Source: Roseimaritima sediminicola
GTDB taxonomy: Bacteria; Planctomycetota; Planctomycetia; Pirellulales; Pirellulaceae
Assembly (NCBI RefSeq): GCF_009618275.1
Contig: NZ_WIAD01000046.1
Location: 1-48,567 of the forward strand
Reading direction: 5' to 3'
DNA: 48,567 nucleotides
The position numbers were made by a program, and so were the translations under genes. A model generated the notes under the pieces. It searched no databases, was not told the DNA's origin, and worked only from the letters and a program-made list of their open reading frames with translations. Of this stretch, positions 9,748 to 18,497 are shown in pieces (positions within the stretch are counted from its first letter, which is position 1; each line of letters opens with the position of its first letter).

Positions 9748-9990
9748 CAGCAATCGCAATCGTCGACGAAGTGCTGGTCGGGACGAACGCATTCGTAGGG
9801 CAGGCCTAAGCACGTCGGCATGAATCTTTCGGTGAAACCCCGCGACAACACCCTCGCGCGCAGCGGGAGAGTAAAGCCGAATTAAATGTTGCGACGTGCT
9901 TAGCAGCTCGGCGACGACACGACGGACCCGAATCGCAGATTCAGACAACGCATTCGGAAAGCAGGCAGCCAGAAACTCGGCATCAGAGAG
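9744..9990 (-). pseudogene. Small gene interrupted by the 92-bp palindromic element
   Basis: Upstream of the element the minus strand reads LSDAEFLAACFPNALSES then AIRVRRVVAELL; after it, in a different frame, GLPYECVRPDQHFVDDCDCC and a TAG. Removing 94 bp (the 92-bp core plus one TA) joins the two halves in frame as ...VVAELLGLPYECVRPD.... The joined text reads like the first helices of an acyl-carrier-like small protein, but it is short and this is a weak resemblance. No ATG start was found; TTG at 9948 is a candidate. The open frame also continues upstream into the preceding gene, so a frameshifted extension of that protein is an alternative origin. Confidence 0.6.
9807..9902. mobile_element. 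Palindromic MITE-like element, copy 1 (with flanking TAs)
   Basis: The core is 9809-9900 (92 bp), flanked by TA on each side. Ends are AGCACGTCG and CGACGTGCT, a perfect 9-bp inverted repeat that extends to 12 bp with the flanking bases. An internal hairpin (CTCGCGC-GCA-GCGGGAG) has one mismatch here. There is no ORF. Over 98 aligned positions it differs from copy 2 at 7 and from copy 3 at 9. It splits a small minus-strand reading frame. Confidence 0.85.
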
Positions 9991-9992
9991 AG

Positions 9993-10640
9993 CTAGCGGC
10001 GTTTTTTCTTGTTCAGCTTCTTGCGGCGCTGCTGATCCTGCTGCCGACGCTGTTGGGCGCTTAAGTGTTGGCTGTCCGGACCGTGGGCGGAGTGCTGGGT
10101 GACGTTCGGATTCCGGGCGAGGCTCGCACTGTAGGCTTGCATGAACTCCGCGAGTCCTTCTTGGCTGGACATGTCAAAGCCCGCCGCGCGGCCCTGCATC
10201 ACCATCGACTTGGCCATGCCAAATTTCGCCGGGTCGTCGAGTGCCTCTTCCAACTCGCGGACCGCTTCATCGGTCAACTCCTGCAGCAATTCTTCGGCGT
10301 TCGGAGCGGCGTACTCGCGCTGCAAGAACTGGAAGAAAGCCCGCAACTCGCCAACGATTGCCGCCGCGCTATCCGGTTCCGTGGAGACCTTTCGGGGAAA
10401 CAACTCGAATAGGATCTCGTTGAGGTCTCCACGAGTCATCCTCGGAGGGGCGGCTCCGACATAGCTGAAGGCGTAGTCCAAGAAGATAGGCGTCCATCCC
10501 AATTGGCCGAACTGCTCTTCGGCTGTCGCGGCTTCCGGCGATTCGACGAATGCCTGCCACAGCGCTTCACGGTACTCCAAACACCGATCCTCGTCCCACT
10601 CGCCACTTTCATCTTCAGGAATGTCGTAGAAATCAAACAT
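9993..10640 (-). CDS. Hypothetical acidic helical protein with basic C-terminal tail
   Basis: 215 aa, not recognised. No signal peptide or membrane segment. The body is mainly helical and acidic, with a core (LNEILFELFPRKVST, IVGELRAFFQFLQREY, ELLQELTDEAVRELEEAL) reminiscent of helical domains seen in SEC-C/YecA-type proteins, though no zinc-binding SEC-C motif is present. The last 30 residues are Gln/Arg/Lys rich (QQRRQQDQQRRKKLNKKKRR) and could bind nucleic acid or ribosomes. The final codons contain a run of six A, and the -1 frame beyond it continues into the interrupted small gene. Function unknown; likely cytoplasmic. Confidence 0.75.
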   Translation of the reverse strand: MFDFYDIPEDESGEWDEDRCLEYREALWQAFVESPEAATAEEQFGQLGWTPIFLDYAFSYVGAAPPRMTRGDLNEILFELFPRKVSTEPDSAAAIVGELRAFFQFLQREYAAPNAEELLQELTDEAVRELEEALDDPAKFGMAKSMVMQGRAAGFDMSSQEGLAEFMQAYSASLARNPNVTQHSAHGPDSQHLSAQQRRQQDQQRRKKLNKKKRR

Positions 10641-10885
10641 CGATCCATCCAGTGGTAAAAAGAACTTCGTGTCGCCCCGCTCTCATCTTACCGCGATCAA
10701 GCATTCACCTCCCAGGGGGAGATAGCGACAGAAACGAATCTAGAAAGGACCTGACCTGAAGGCTGTCGGCCGCTCTCTACAGTCATCGACAGGGATCCGG
10801 GCATCCGTCAAAGTCCGGCGGCGACCAAACACGGCGGTATCTCTTGACGGAAGTATCCGCCAGCGGCCTATTCCCTATCGCTCGG

Positions 10886-12316
10886 TCAAAGCGTTCCGAG
10901 CTCGAGCTGGCTTTCGCCTTTTGGCAAATCGAAACAAGCGACCAGCTTGCCCTCGTCGGCGAACCAGGTGCCGGCGTCCACGGCCGACCGAGTCGCCACT
11001 TTGCGCAGCGCGGTGCGCCCGTCGCCATGCCGGAGACTCACCGGTGCCAAGCCGCCGGCGACCCGGACGGTGAACTTTTCTGTGGCGAACGGTGCCGACA
11101 AGGTCAACCGATTGCCGGTGCGGCGAATCTCGGTCAGCTGCTTTGCCGCCCAGTAGCGTCCGATCTCGCTGACCTTCATCCAGACGGTGTCGTCGGCAAA
11201 GCGGGATGCCAGCGAGCGGACAACACGCTGGAAGGCGTGGAACCCTTCTTCGCTGCCGTTGCTGTACATCCCGGGCCAGTGACACAGCATCACCGCAGGT
11301 TGCCTTTGTTCGATCAGTTCGACCATTCGGCCACTGCTTGCGTCGGCATCGCAGTAGCGATCGGCTTGCGACAGAACGTCGCCCTGCCAACCGCCAAACC
11401 AATCGCCGGTTCCGGCGGGAACATTGACGGTGACGCGAACGTCGTCGGTGCCCTGGCCGCGCAGATACTCTAGCTTGGGCTCAGTACTCTCGTCGCCCGA
11501 AATGACGTACTTAAAATAGTGCGGCAGATCCACGCCGTAGACGTCGCGAACCGCCTGGTCGACGGCCAGCGGTAATTCACTTTTCACCGCGTTGCCAAAT
11601 CCGCCGGGTGTTGTGACTCCCTCGCAGGGCAGGTCGCAGTTCTTCAGGATGCGGAGCGAGTAAGCCAAGTAGGCGGCCAATTCGTCGACGCTTTTCTTTT
11701 CCTGTGGATACGAATTCTCCATCGTTGCGGCACTGATCTCCTGCATCGGCCGGCCGGTTTTCAGATCGATGACACGCGTGTGCGTGATCATTTCCGGATG
11801 GATGTCCCAGTTGGGAACCATCAACTCGCGCACCAGTTTCAAACTGTTCTGCACGTCCCTGCGCGACCACCCGGGCAGGACCCGATCGAGCCAGCCAACA
11901 CAGGCGGGATTGGGCACGATGCTGTACTTGCCTTTGACCCCGTGCTGGGCACACCACTGGCCGAAGCGTCGAACAAAGGCATCGGGGATCTCGCGTGGCC
12001 ACGTTTGCCAAGGCTTCTGATACTCGGCGCGGCCTGGCCAAGCGGCGGCGAACTGCGGCGTGCAGAAGTGGCCCATGTTCACCAAGCAGGTGGAGTCATC
12101 GATGATGAACGAGAGCGGCACGCGGTCACGCGGCATCAGCACCTGGACGCCCGGCGGCCGTGTCGGCAAATCACCGGATCCGGCCCGTTCGGTCACCTCG
12201 GCCGCACGGGTCCGAGTCGTCCCGGAAATCGCGACGCCGCTCGCCGCGACACCCCAAAGCGATGTTTCGAGAAACGCTCGACGATCCCGCCGGATCGAAT
12301 CGCGGTGTGAAGTCAT
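10886..12316 (-). CDS. Tat-exported protein, possibly polysaccharide-deacetylase-like
   Basis: 476 aa from ATG 12316; the open frame runs further to 12385 but lacks sense there. The start is followed by a twin-arginine signal (RRDRRAFLETSLWGVAASG). The mature part begins with a strand-Asp-Asp motif (VPLSFIIDDSTCLVNMGHF), then a segment about a companion strand and helix (KGKYSIVPNPACVGWL), WDIHPEMITHTRVI, and TTPGGFGNAV. Asp-Asp followed by His-containing strands fits a deacetylase/glycosidase-type barrel, but I cannot assign a family with certainty. The last ~90 residues look like a beta domain. 10641-10885 upstream of the neighbouring gene shows nothing further. Confidence 0.7.
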   Translation of the reverse strand: MTSHRDSIRRDRRAFLETSLWGVAASGVAISGTTRTRAAEVTERAGSGDLPTRPPGVQVLMPRDRVPLSFIIDDSTCLVNMGHFCTPQFAAAWPGRAEYQKPWQTWPREIPDAFVRRFGQWCAQHGVKGKYSIVPNPACVGWLDRVLPGWSRRDVQNSLKLVRELMVPNWDIHPEMITHTRVIDLKTGRPMQEISAATMENSYPQEKKSVDELAAYLAYSLRILKNCDLPCEGVTTPGGFGNAVKSELPLAVDQAVRDVYGVDLPHYFKYVISGDESTEPKLEYLRGQGTDDVRVTVNVPAGTGDWFGGWQGDVLSQADRYCDADASSGRMVELIEQRQPAVMLCHWPGMYSNGSEEGFHAFQRVVRSLASRFADDTVWMKVSEIGRYWAAKQLTEIRRTGNRLTLSAPFATEKFTVRVAGGLAPVSLRHGDGRTALRKVATRSAVDAGTWFADEGKLVACFDLPKGESQLELGTL

Positions 12317-12433
12317 GATGGTCACTCCCGGGGACAGCTGACAGACTTGCGGCGTTCGACGGCCGCAACGTGTTGCTCGCGACAATCCAGCATCATAATA
12401 GGATTACAAGTTGCAGCATAACTGGCGAGCATT

Positions 12434-12529
12434 TAAGCCCGTCGGCATGAATCTTTCGGTAAAACCCCGCGACAACACCCTCCCGCGCAGCGGGAGAGTA
12501 ATGCCGGATTAAATGTTGCGGCGTGCTTA
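12434..12529. mobile_element. Palindromic MITE-like element, copy 2
   Basis: The core is 12436-12527 with TA on both sides. One base differs in each end repeat (AGCCCGTCG on the left, CGGCGTGCT on the right), so the ends no longer pair perfectly; the internal hairpin CTCCCGC-GCA-GCGGGAG is perfect. The right TA and the last core base form the TAA stop of the 64-aa gene on the minus strand. Confidence 0.85.
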
Positions 12530-12721
12530 GAAGATCATATGGAAGACCAGGATGCGTTCGTCGACCAGCGGGCGACGTTGGTCCGCATCGAAGCAGCGTA
12601 GCGCATCTAACGCCAGCAGACGCGGCGATCGTGGATCGCCAGGCCACTGGTCATCGAAGCCGACGTAGCCGAGCAACCGTTCGCCGCGATAAACTTTGTA
12701 GCGACGCTGCACGGAGATCAC
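12527..12721 (-). CDS. Small hypothetical protein (64 aa)
   Basis: 64 aa, MISVQRRYKVYRGERLLGYV... ending ERILVFHMIF. Codon use is like that of neighbouring genes and the sequence is strand-rich (YKVYRGERLLGYVGFDDQWP), so it is probably real. No family recognised. Its TAA stop is partly supplied by palindromic element copy 2; without the insertion the stop would also be TAA. It lies 24 bp downstream of the large thioredoxin-domain gene on the same strand and may be its operon partner. Confidence 0.6.
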   Translation of the reverse strand: MISVQRRYKVYRGERLLGYVGFDDQWPGDPRSPRLLALDALRCFDADQRRPLVDERILVFHMIF

Positions 12722-12745
12722 CGCACCGTTTCTGTCGGCAACGGA

Positions 12746-15721
12746 CTATTCATCCTTCTCGAGCCCCGCAACCAATACATCGATCTGTTCGTCGGTCATC
12801 GCTTGCCGAGTTTCGAGCAGCATGTGCTTGAAATGCTCTCGACCTTGCTGGCTGGATGGAAAGCCGATGTTGTCGCCGGATTTAAAATGGTTCGACGTCA
12901 CGAGCTTGTTGCCTTGAGCGTCGAGGATAGCGTACCAGGGGATGCCGCCCTTGGCTCCGTCTCGCAGTTCCGCCATCAGTTCGCGGGCGCCTGTGTAGCG
13001 ATGATCCATCTTGATCCAGATGTAGTCCGCTTCCCACGCTTGGTTTTCGCTCAGGTAATCCGACAACATGTGGCAAGGACCGCACCATGTGGCCGTCTCC
13101 TGAACAATCACGCGTTTGTTCTCCTGCTTGGCCTTGGCGAGCGTCTGTGCGTACAGCTCGCGAGCGTCGATACGTTCATCCATGTGGGAACGGAGCCAAG
13201 CGATGACGGCCTCCTTCGACAGTTCTTCCTGCTGGATCAAGTCGGCATCGCTGTCCTGGGCGATCAAGTTACCGTCTGGATCAACTAAAACCAACGAAAA
13301 CGAGACTGGAGTCTCGGCGGCTTCGGCCTCCAAATCGTCCAGCACCTTCTTCAGTTCCGTCGCCGTCTTCGCTTCGCTGGTCGACACCGCCATAATCAGA
13401 AAATCATCGCGAACTTTACTGAAGTCGCGGTCCTGGTAGCGCAGTTCCATGAACCTTCGCAAACGCGAGTCGTCGGGTTTGCCGGCGACCATCAGCAACT
13501 TTTGCTTGTTTCGCTTGCTCCGCTCGAGGCCCCGTTCAAAGCGTTCCTGAACGGTTCCGGCGACGCTCATTGCTCGCGCGATGCGGTCGTCCAGCGTCGG
13601 TGGGACGTAGGGTTTCGGAGGCGGGGGGATCCGCATCGTTCCCAACTCGACCCGCTCGGCCGGATTCACGGTCACGCTGCCTAGGCCCGGGATAATCCCT
13701 TCCGGCGTGGATTCGAGAGATAGTTCGTACTTCCAACCAGGTACGAGTCCGGTCAGCTCGAAGCGACCATCGGAGTCCGTAACGACCGAACCTCCGAATC
13801 GCTTGCTGAACATCCGATTCTCCTCATCGGGCACGCGTATCCCATAACTGATTTTGGTTTGGGCGGCCGGCTCAGACGAGTCGGTTTGGTGAAGAACGCC
13901 CTGGGCGGCCCCGGTTCGCTGGAGATCGATCTGAAGCGTTTCCTCGTCCGCCGCCAGAACGACGACCGCACCGAGTGACCGGTCCTTGTTGAATGCGGCA
14001 ACATAAGTCGGCTCGCTCAACCGCTCGACGGCGAACGTGCCGTCCTCGCCGGTCATCGCTACCCAGTCGTCGCCCTGGAAATTCTGTGAGACAGCGCTTA
14101 GGCGAACCTTTGCCAAGGGGCGATCGTCATCCTGACGACGCACGGTGCCGACCAGTTTGGTTTTGGTCCGGACCTTCATCGTGACGCCCATGGTCAGGTT
14201 GTCCTCGCCGGACACTTCGAACTGCTCAGCCGTTCCTTGGCGAGGAGGACGAACGTCGTACGAGCCATCGCCCAGCAAAAACTCGAAGCCCCCCTGCTCG
14301 TCCGTCGTGGCTGTCTTTACCAACATCGGGCGCACATAGCGACGATCGTTATCGGGGTTGGCGATGACGGCACCGGGAATCGATTGCAGATCGTCGCCAT
14401 ACTGGTAGACGTATACGCGTTCTCCGGCGATTGGTTCCCCGGACGGTTCCGCGGTCAGCCGGCCGCTCAATCGCGTTGGTTTGCGCAGTTTGAGATCGAT
14501 CCCCTCGACCGGCTTGCCGGAATGGACGGCAAAACCGGGGATGGCGTCCGAAACGAAATCTTCGCTGGCGGCCGTCACCATGTAGATCTGTTCCGGAGGA
14601 ACCCGCAGTTCGTAGGACCCGTCGGCCGACGTTGTGGTTTGCTCCCTTCCGCCGTCCCAGCCGTAGCCTTCGCCGGCGGCTTGCACCGATGCCCCCTCAA
14701 CAGGCTCCCCCTGCGGATCGAGAACGCGACCACGGATCGGCACCAGCCGATCCAAGGATACGGTCAGCTGGCCTTTGTCGACAGCGGGTTCATATACGGC
14801 TCGCGTTCGGGCATATCCTTCGGCGGTCGGCCAGATCGTGACCGCGGCATCTTGCCAAACAGGCATCCAGCCAAACGTCGCCTGTCCGGACGCATCACTC
14901 CGCAGCCCCACCGCTTCGAAGAAGTAACTCAGGTTCAATTCCCGGTTCGCCGACGGTTTGCGCAGCAGCCAGGGGTAAAGCTGAACACCTTCGATGGGAT
15001 CGCCGGCGGCGTCCACAACCTTCACAGTGACCGGTGACGCCCCTTCCAGCCGCAGTCGCTCACCGCCGCTGGGAAATTCGGGAACTTCCGTCTGCAAATC
15101 CGACTGCTGGTTGCGGCCCAACGCGTACACCTCGTAATCGAATCCACCGCCATCTTTCCATGCGATCACCGCCTCGATCCGTTCCGATTCGGGAGCAAGA
15201 AAGTCTACGCGCCCCTCGGCATTGGTTCGCAGCTCGCTGATCAAATTGGGGTAGCCGAACGTAACGGCGACGTGCGCGTCGACGACGGGTTTCCCTTCCG
15301 CGTTCACCACTTCCACCGAATGGGATGTCGTCGATTCGAGCTGGATCTCAATTGAGTCAGGGAGATCCGACTTTGGCGAGTCCCCGAAGCGGTAGAATCC
15401 GATCTGAGTTTTATCGCTGGATTTCGCAACGAGCCGCCAGTGCGGCGGCGTCTCGGACTTGCTATGCAACTCCAGCTCGAAACGACCATCCGCATCGGTA
15501 GCGGTGTCCACCGTTGCAGTATCGGTACCTCGTCGGTAATGAACGCGGACCTGTGCGTACGCCGCGCCGGCCGAATCCGGCCCGATGACACGCCCCGCGA
15601 GCTTGAACGGCTTAAGCGGCTGGTCCGCCTCCTCTTGAGAGCACACGGGTGTGTCCGCCACGAACAGCTTTGCCGTAAGGACCAGGACTGCTGCACATCG
15701 AATCACCGACGTCATGACCAT
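12746..15721 (-). CDS. Secreted multidomain protein: regulatory-like beta domains plus C-terminal thioredoxin
   Basis: 991 aa from ATG 15721, chosen because GGAGAG lies 6 bp upstream and a signal peptide follows (SVIRCAAVLVLTAKLFVADT); the open frame starts at 16009 but the extra part is not protein-like and crosses the divergent gene. After the signal come several ~80-100-residue carboxypeptidase-regulatory-like beta sandwiches (FKLAGRVIGPDSAGAAYAQV, VPIRGRVLDPQGEPVEGASV, TKLVGTVRRQDDDRPLAKVR). A first thioredoxin-like region (~730-830) lacks a CxxC; the second has WCGPC at 879-883 and a cis-Pro segment GGIPWYAIL. It likely handles thiols outside the cytoplasm, with the beta domains binding a surface ligand. 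Partner unknown. Confidence 0.8.
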   Translation of the reverse strand: MVMTSVIRCAAVLVLTAKLFVADTPVCSQEEADQPLKPFKLAGRVIGPDSAGAAYAQVRVHYRRGTDTATVDTATDADGRFELELHSKSETPPHWRLVAKSSDKTQIGFYRFGDSPKSDLPDSIEIQLESTTSHSVEVVNAEGKPVVDAHVAVTFGYPNLISELRTNAEGRVDFLAPESERIEAVIAWKDGGGFDYEVYALGRNQQSDLQTEVPEFPSGGERLRLEGASPVTVKVVDAAGDPIEGVQLYPWLLRKPSANRELNLSYFFEAVGLRSDASGQATFGWMPVWQDAAVTIWPTAEGYARTRAVYEPAVDKGQLTVSLDRLVPIRGRVLDPQGEPVEGASVQAAGEGYGWDGGREQTTTSADGSYELRVPPEQIYMVTAASEDFVSDAIPGFAVHSGKPVEGIDLKLRKPTRLSGRLTAEPSGEPIAGERVYVYQYGDDLQSIPGAVIANPDNDRRYVRPMLVKTATTDEQGGFEFLLGDGSYDVRPPRQGTAEQFEVSGEDNLTMGVTMKVRTKTKLVGTVRRQDDDRPLAKVRLSAVSQNFQGDDWVAMTGEDGTFAVERLSEPTYVAAFNKDRSLGAVVVLAADEETLQIDLQRTGAAQGVLHQTDSSEPAAQTKISYGIRVPDEENRMFSKRFGGSVVTDSDGRFELTGLVPGWKYELSLESTPEGIIPGLGSVTVNPAERVELGTMRIPPPPKPYVPPTLDDRIARAMSVAGTVQERFERGLERSKRNKQKLLMVAGKPDDSRLRRFMELRYQDRDFSKVRDDFLIMAVSTSEAKTATELKKVLDDLEAEAAETPVSFSLVLVDPDGNLIAQDSDADLIQQEELSKEAVIAWLRSHMDERIDARELYAQTLAKAKQENKRVIVQETATWCGPCHMLSDYLSENQAWEADYIWIKMDHRYTGARELMAELRDGAKGGIPWYAILDAQGNKLVTSNHFKSGDNIGFPSSQQGREHFKHMLLETRQAMTDEQIDVLVAGLEKDE

Positions 15722-15854
15722 CTGCCGCTCTCCAATCGAAGGCAAGTTTTTTGGGGGGTGTGGTACACTATATCGCATCGAGCGACGTCGCTCCACAAAA
15801 CGGCGATCGTTCCGCCCCGGCTGGTCAATTGTGGTCTCTTTGGGATGCTTTCGC

Positions 15855-16253
15855 ATGAGTATATGGACGGCGAGACTCGTCCTTCTTTTAGGAGTCGCAG
15901 TCGTCAGCAGCGGTTCGAGTGTTGCCGTAGCCGATGATGTTGCGTCGATACTCCATAATCTGCCCGCAGAGAAGGCAGACGTGGTGAAGCAGATCGATCG
16001 GTGTATCAAGGATCTAGAACAAGTCGATGACCCGTCGCAACGTGTACAGTTTTTTCGCCAGCTGTTTGCAAACGAGACCGTTCGAGAGCAGAGGCTCGAT
16101 GTACTGCAGCCCCTGGTCGAAAAAACGATGGGCAGCTTGCCCTCGAATCAACTTCCGAGTTTTGCCCACGTCGTGAATGGTGTCACTACCTCGCGGCATG
16201 GCATAAAATTGCGGCAAGGGCGGCCGAAGCGTTTAGCAGTACGAGTGGTCTAG
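15855..16253 (+). CDS. Small exported hypothetical protein
   Basis: 132 aa from ATG 15855, with a clear signal peptide (ARLVLLLGVAVVSSGSSVAV). The mature part is helical (KADVVKQIDRCIKDLEQVDD, VREQRLDVLQPLVEKTMGSL). The last ~25 residues become basic and irregular. Reading through its TAG gives 27 more sensible codons to a TGA near 16353, and another frame over the same stretch is also open, so a frameshift or point mutation may have shortened it. Divergent from the thioredoxin-domain gene. No family recognised. Confidence 0.5.
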   Translation: MSIWTARLVLLLGVAVVSSGSSVAVADDVASILHNLPAEKADVVKQIDRCIKDLEQVDDPSQRVQFFRQLFANETVREQRLDVLQPLVEKTMGSLPSNQLPSFAHVVNGVTTSRHGIKLRQGRPKRLAVRVV

Positions 16254-16400
16254 CTGGCGGAGCAATCGATGCCCAGAACGAAGAGAGTGATTCGACGCTA
16301 CAAAGAAGTCTGCCGGGCGGCGATCGAGGCGGAAGAGGAATTGGATGCCTGAATCGCCGCTTCTCTTCTTCCGCCTTCATTCGATCCCACGAAGGTTTTT

Positions 16401-18383
16401 TTGGCCCGTTTGTTCGCAGTCCTGACCTTGTTGCTGTGTTGCTCGCCGCTGGTCGCCCAGCAAGACTTGGAGATCTTCGACGGCAATTATCCGGTCAGCT
16501 TTTTCTTTCGTTACCCCGAAGGATTGGCCGCCAAGGGAAAAATGCCTTTTGAAGCGTGGGACGCACGCTTTTCACAGCTCAGCGGCGTGATGGGGAAGAT
16601 GCTGGACGAGGAGATCCTGGGACGCAGTGCATCGCAGGATTATTTCCGGCGTTTTAAACAGCGGCATCCTCGCCAAGCGGTGTTGCTGCATGTCAATGGC
16701 GGATTCCGTAACCCCCTCGCGGATATCCGTCATTACGATGACGGCCACTGGCTGTACTACAACGGAACGAGCGTGTTGGACGCGATCTCGGCGGAGCCGG
16801 AGCAGATTACGGTTAGGGTTGCCGATACGCGGTTTTTCCAACTACGCCCGCACCGCAACAATCCTTCTCTGCCAGACGATGTCGGCATCTGTGCACTGGA
16901 CGAGCACGGTCGCCCCGACTGGAGCGTGGCCGAGCAGACCCGCTTGGTGGCGATCGATGCCCAACGCAGCACGATCACGCTTGAGCGCAGCCTGTACGGC
17001 GACAAACAGCGTCACGCATTCCCCGCCGGCCAAGCCTACGTCGCAGCCCATGTGGCTCAGAACTGGGGCACCGACAATCGCTTATGGGCGCTCAATCTAT
17101 CCACCACCTGCCCTCGTAACGAACGAGGGCAGCGGGCAATCGAGGTATGGGCCAACGAATTGATCCACGCTATCCAGCCCGACGGTGAGCTCGATTTCGT
17201 CGATGGGGTCCAGTTCGACGTTCCGTTTGTCGATCCCGTTTCACTCGGTCGACACCGGACGCCGGACGCCGATGCGGATGGCAAAGCCGATCTCGGGATC
17301 GTCGCCGGCGAACCGGTCATGGTTGCTGGATTCGAAGACCTGTTTCGTCGGCTCCGCGATGCGCTACCGGACCAATTAATTCTTGCGGATGCGATGGGCA
17401 AGTCGCAGCGTTGTTTGGCACACCTAAATGGGATGGAGATCGAAGGGTTTCCGGATCTCACCGATGCCGACTTCAGCCGCTGGGCGGCGGCTACCAATTA
17501 CCTGCGTTTCTGGTCCACGCGATCCCGGCCTCCGCGGCTGACCTATGGTTTGATGAAATTCCTGCGTTGGCCGCGAAAACCTACCGCTGCCGACGCACGC
17601 TTGATCATGGCCGGAACCACCCTGTTCGATGCCGCGGTGCCGATCGGACGCGTGCCAGACCAGCCTGTCGGTAGCGTGTACGACGAGCTACTGGGTGGAA
17701 CACTACAGCAGAAAGGCTGGTTGGGCAAACCGACGTCGCCGGCGCGGCGACTGGGGTTGGAAACCGCGAACCTGGCAAGCCAGGGGTGGCAATCAAAAGT
17801 CGCTTCGCTGGATGCAACCCCCCGCGGGACGACGTGGCGTGCCGAATCGTTGGCGGCTCAAGCGATCTCGTTCGAGCTGGGCTATGAGCAACGCCAGAAG
17901 TGCGATTTGATGTTGCGAATGACCGTTTCGGCCGAACGACGGAATCGGTATCCGCAACCCTCTTACCGAGAACTGACCATCCATCTGGAAAGTGATGTGC
18001 CGCTGCCGGAATCGCTCTCCCAGACCGAATTCAGTACGCCTGTGGATGGCGAGCCGTTCGAAGCGATCTTTTATTTCCGCGACGTCCCCGCCGGAACGCT
18101 GCGGTTTCGCTGTGAGGTGGAAGGACAAGAAGCGGTGACCGTATACGAGCACTCGCTGCACCAAGCTGCGGACTTAGTCGTCCGAGAGTTCGAACAGGGG
18201 GTCGTCCTGGCGAACCCCTCTAACCGATCGGCTGCGTTCGATCTGGCGTCCCTTTTTCCGAATCAGATACTCCGCAGGCTCGAGGCGACGAAACGGCAAG
18301 ATCAATCGGTCAACAACGGCGAACCGGTGGGACGCGTCGTGCGAGTGGAGGCGAGAGATGCCTTGTTTTTGTTGAAGAAATAG
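16401..18383 (+). CDS. Secreted protein, putative glycosidase-like
   Basis: 660 aa from TTG 16401, preceded by GAAGG seven bases upstream. An N-terminal signal peptide (LFAVLTLLLCCSPLVAQQ) shows export. The order of motifs (FRYPEGLAAKGKMPFEAWDA, LLHVNGGFRNP, ELDFVDGVQFDVPF, LIMAGTTLFDAAVPIGRVP) resembles putative glycosyl-hydrolase-like barrels that carry catalytic Asp/Glu at strand ends, e.g. DGVQFDVPF and MEIEGFPD. The last ~150 residues form a beta domain. It is expected to act on an external polysaccharide, but the substrate and even catalysis are unproven. Same strand as the next genes. Confidence 0.6.
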   Translation: MARLFAVLTLLLCCSPLVAQQDLEIFDGNYPVSFFFRYPEGLAAKGKMPFEAWDARFSQLSGVMGKMLDEEILGRSASQDYFRRFKQRHPRQAVLLHVNGGFRNPLADIRHYDDGHWLYYNGTSVLDAISAEPEQITVRVADTRFFQLRPHRNNPSLPDDVGICALDEHGRPDWSVAEQTRLVAIDAQRSTITLERSLYGDKQRHAFPAGQAYVAAHVAQNWGTDNRLWALNLSTTCPRNERGQRAIEVWANELIHAIQPDGELDFVDGVQFDVPFVDPVSLGRHRTPDADADGKADLGIVAGEPVMVAGFEDLFRRLRDALPDQLILADAMGKSQRCLAHLNGMEIEGFPDLTDADFSRWAAATNYLRFWSTRSRPPRLTYGLMKFLRWPRKPTAADARLIMAGTTLFDAAVPIGRVPDQPVGSVYDELLGGTLQQKGWLGKPTSPARRLGLETANLASQGWQSKVASLDATPRGTTWRAESLAAQAISFELGYEQRQKCDLMLRMTVSAERRNRYPQPSYRELTIHLESDVPLPESLSQTEFSTPVDGEPFEAIFYFRDVPAGTLRFRCEVEGQEAVTVYEHSLHQAADLVVREFEQGVVLANPSNRSAAFDLASLFPNQILRRLEATKRQDQSVNNGEPVGRVVRVEARDALFLLKK

Positions 18384-18497
18384 GCCGTCGGAGTCTGCAC
18401 GGCAATTCTGTGGAGGCGTTGGAAAGGCTGCGGCCGGATCCTTAAAAGCAGCGTCTCCGCGGGGTATCGCCTTGAGTTACTAGTCACCAGCGTATTC

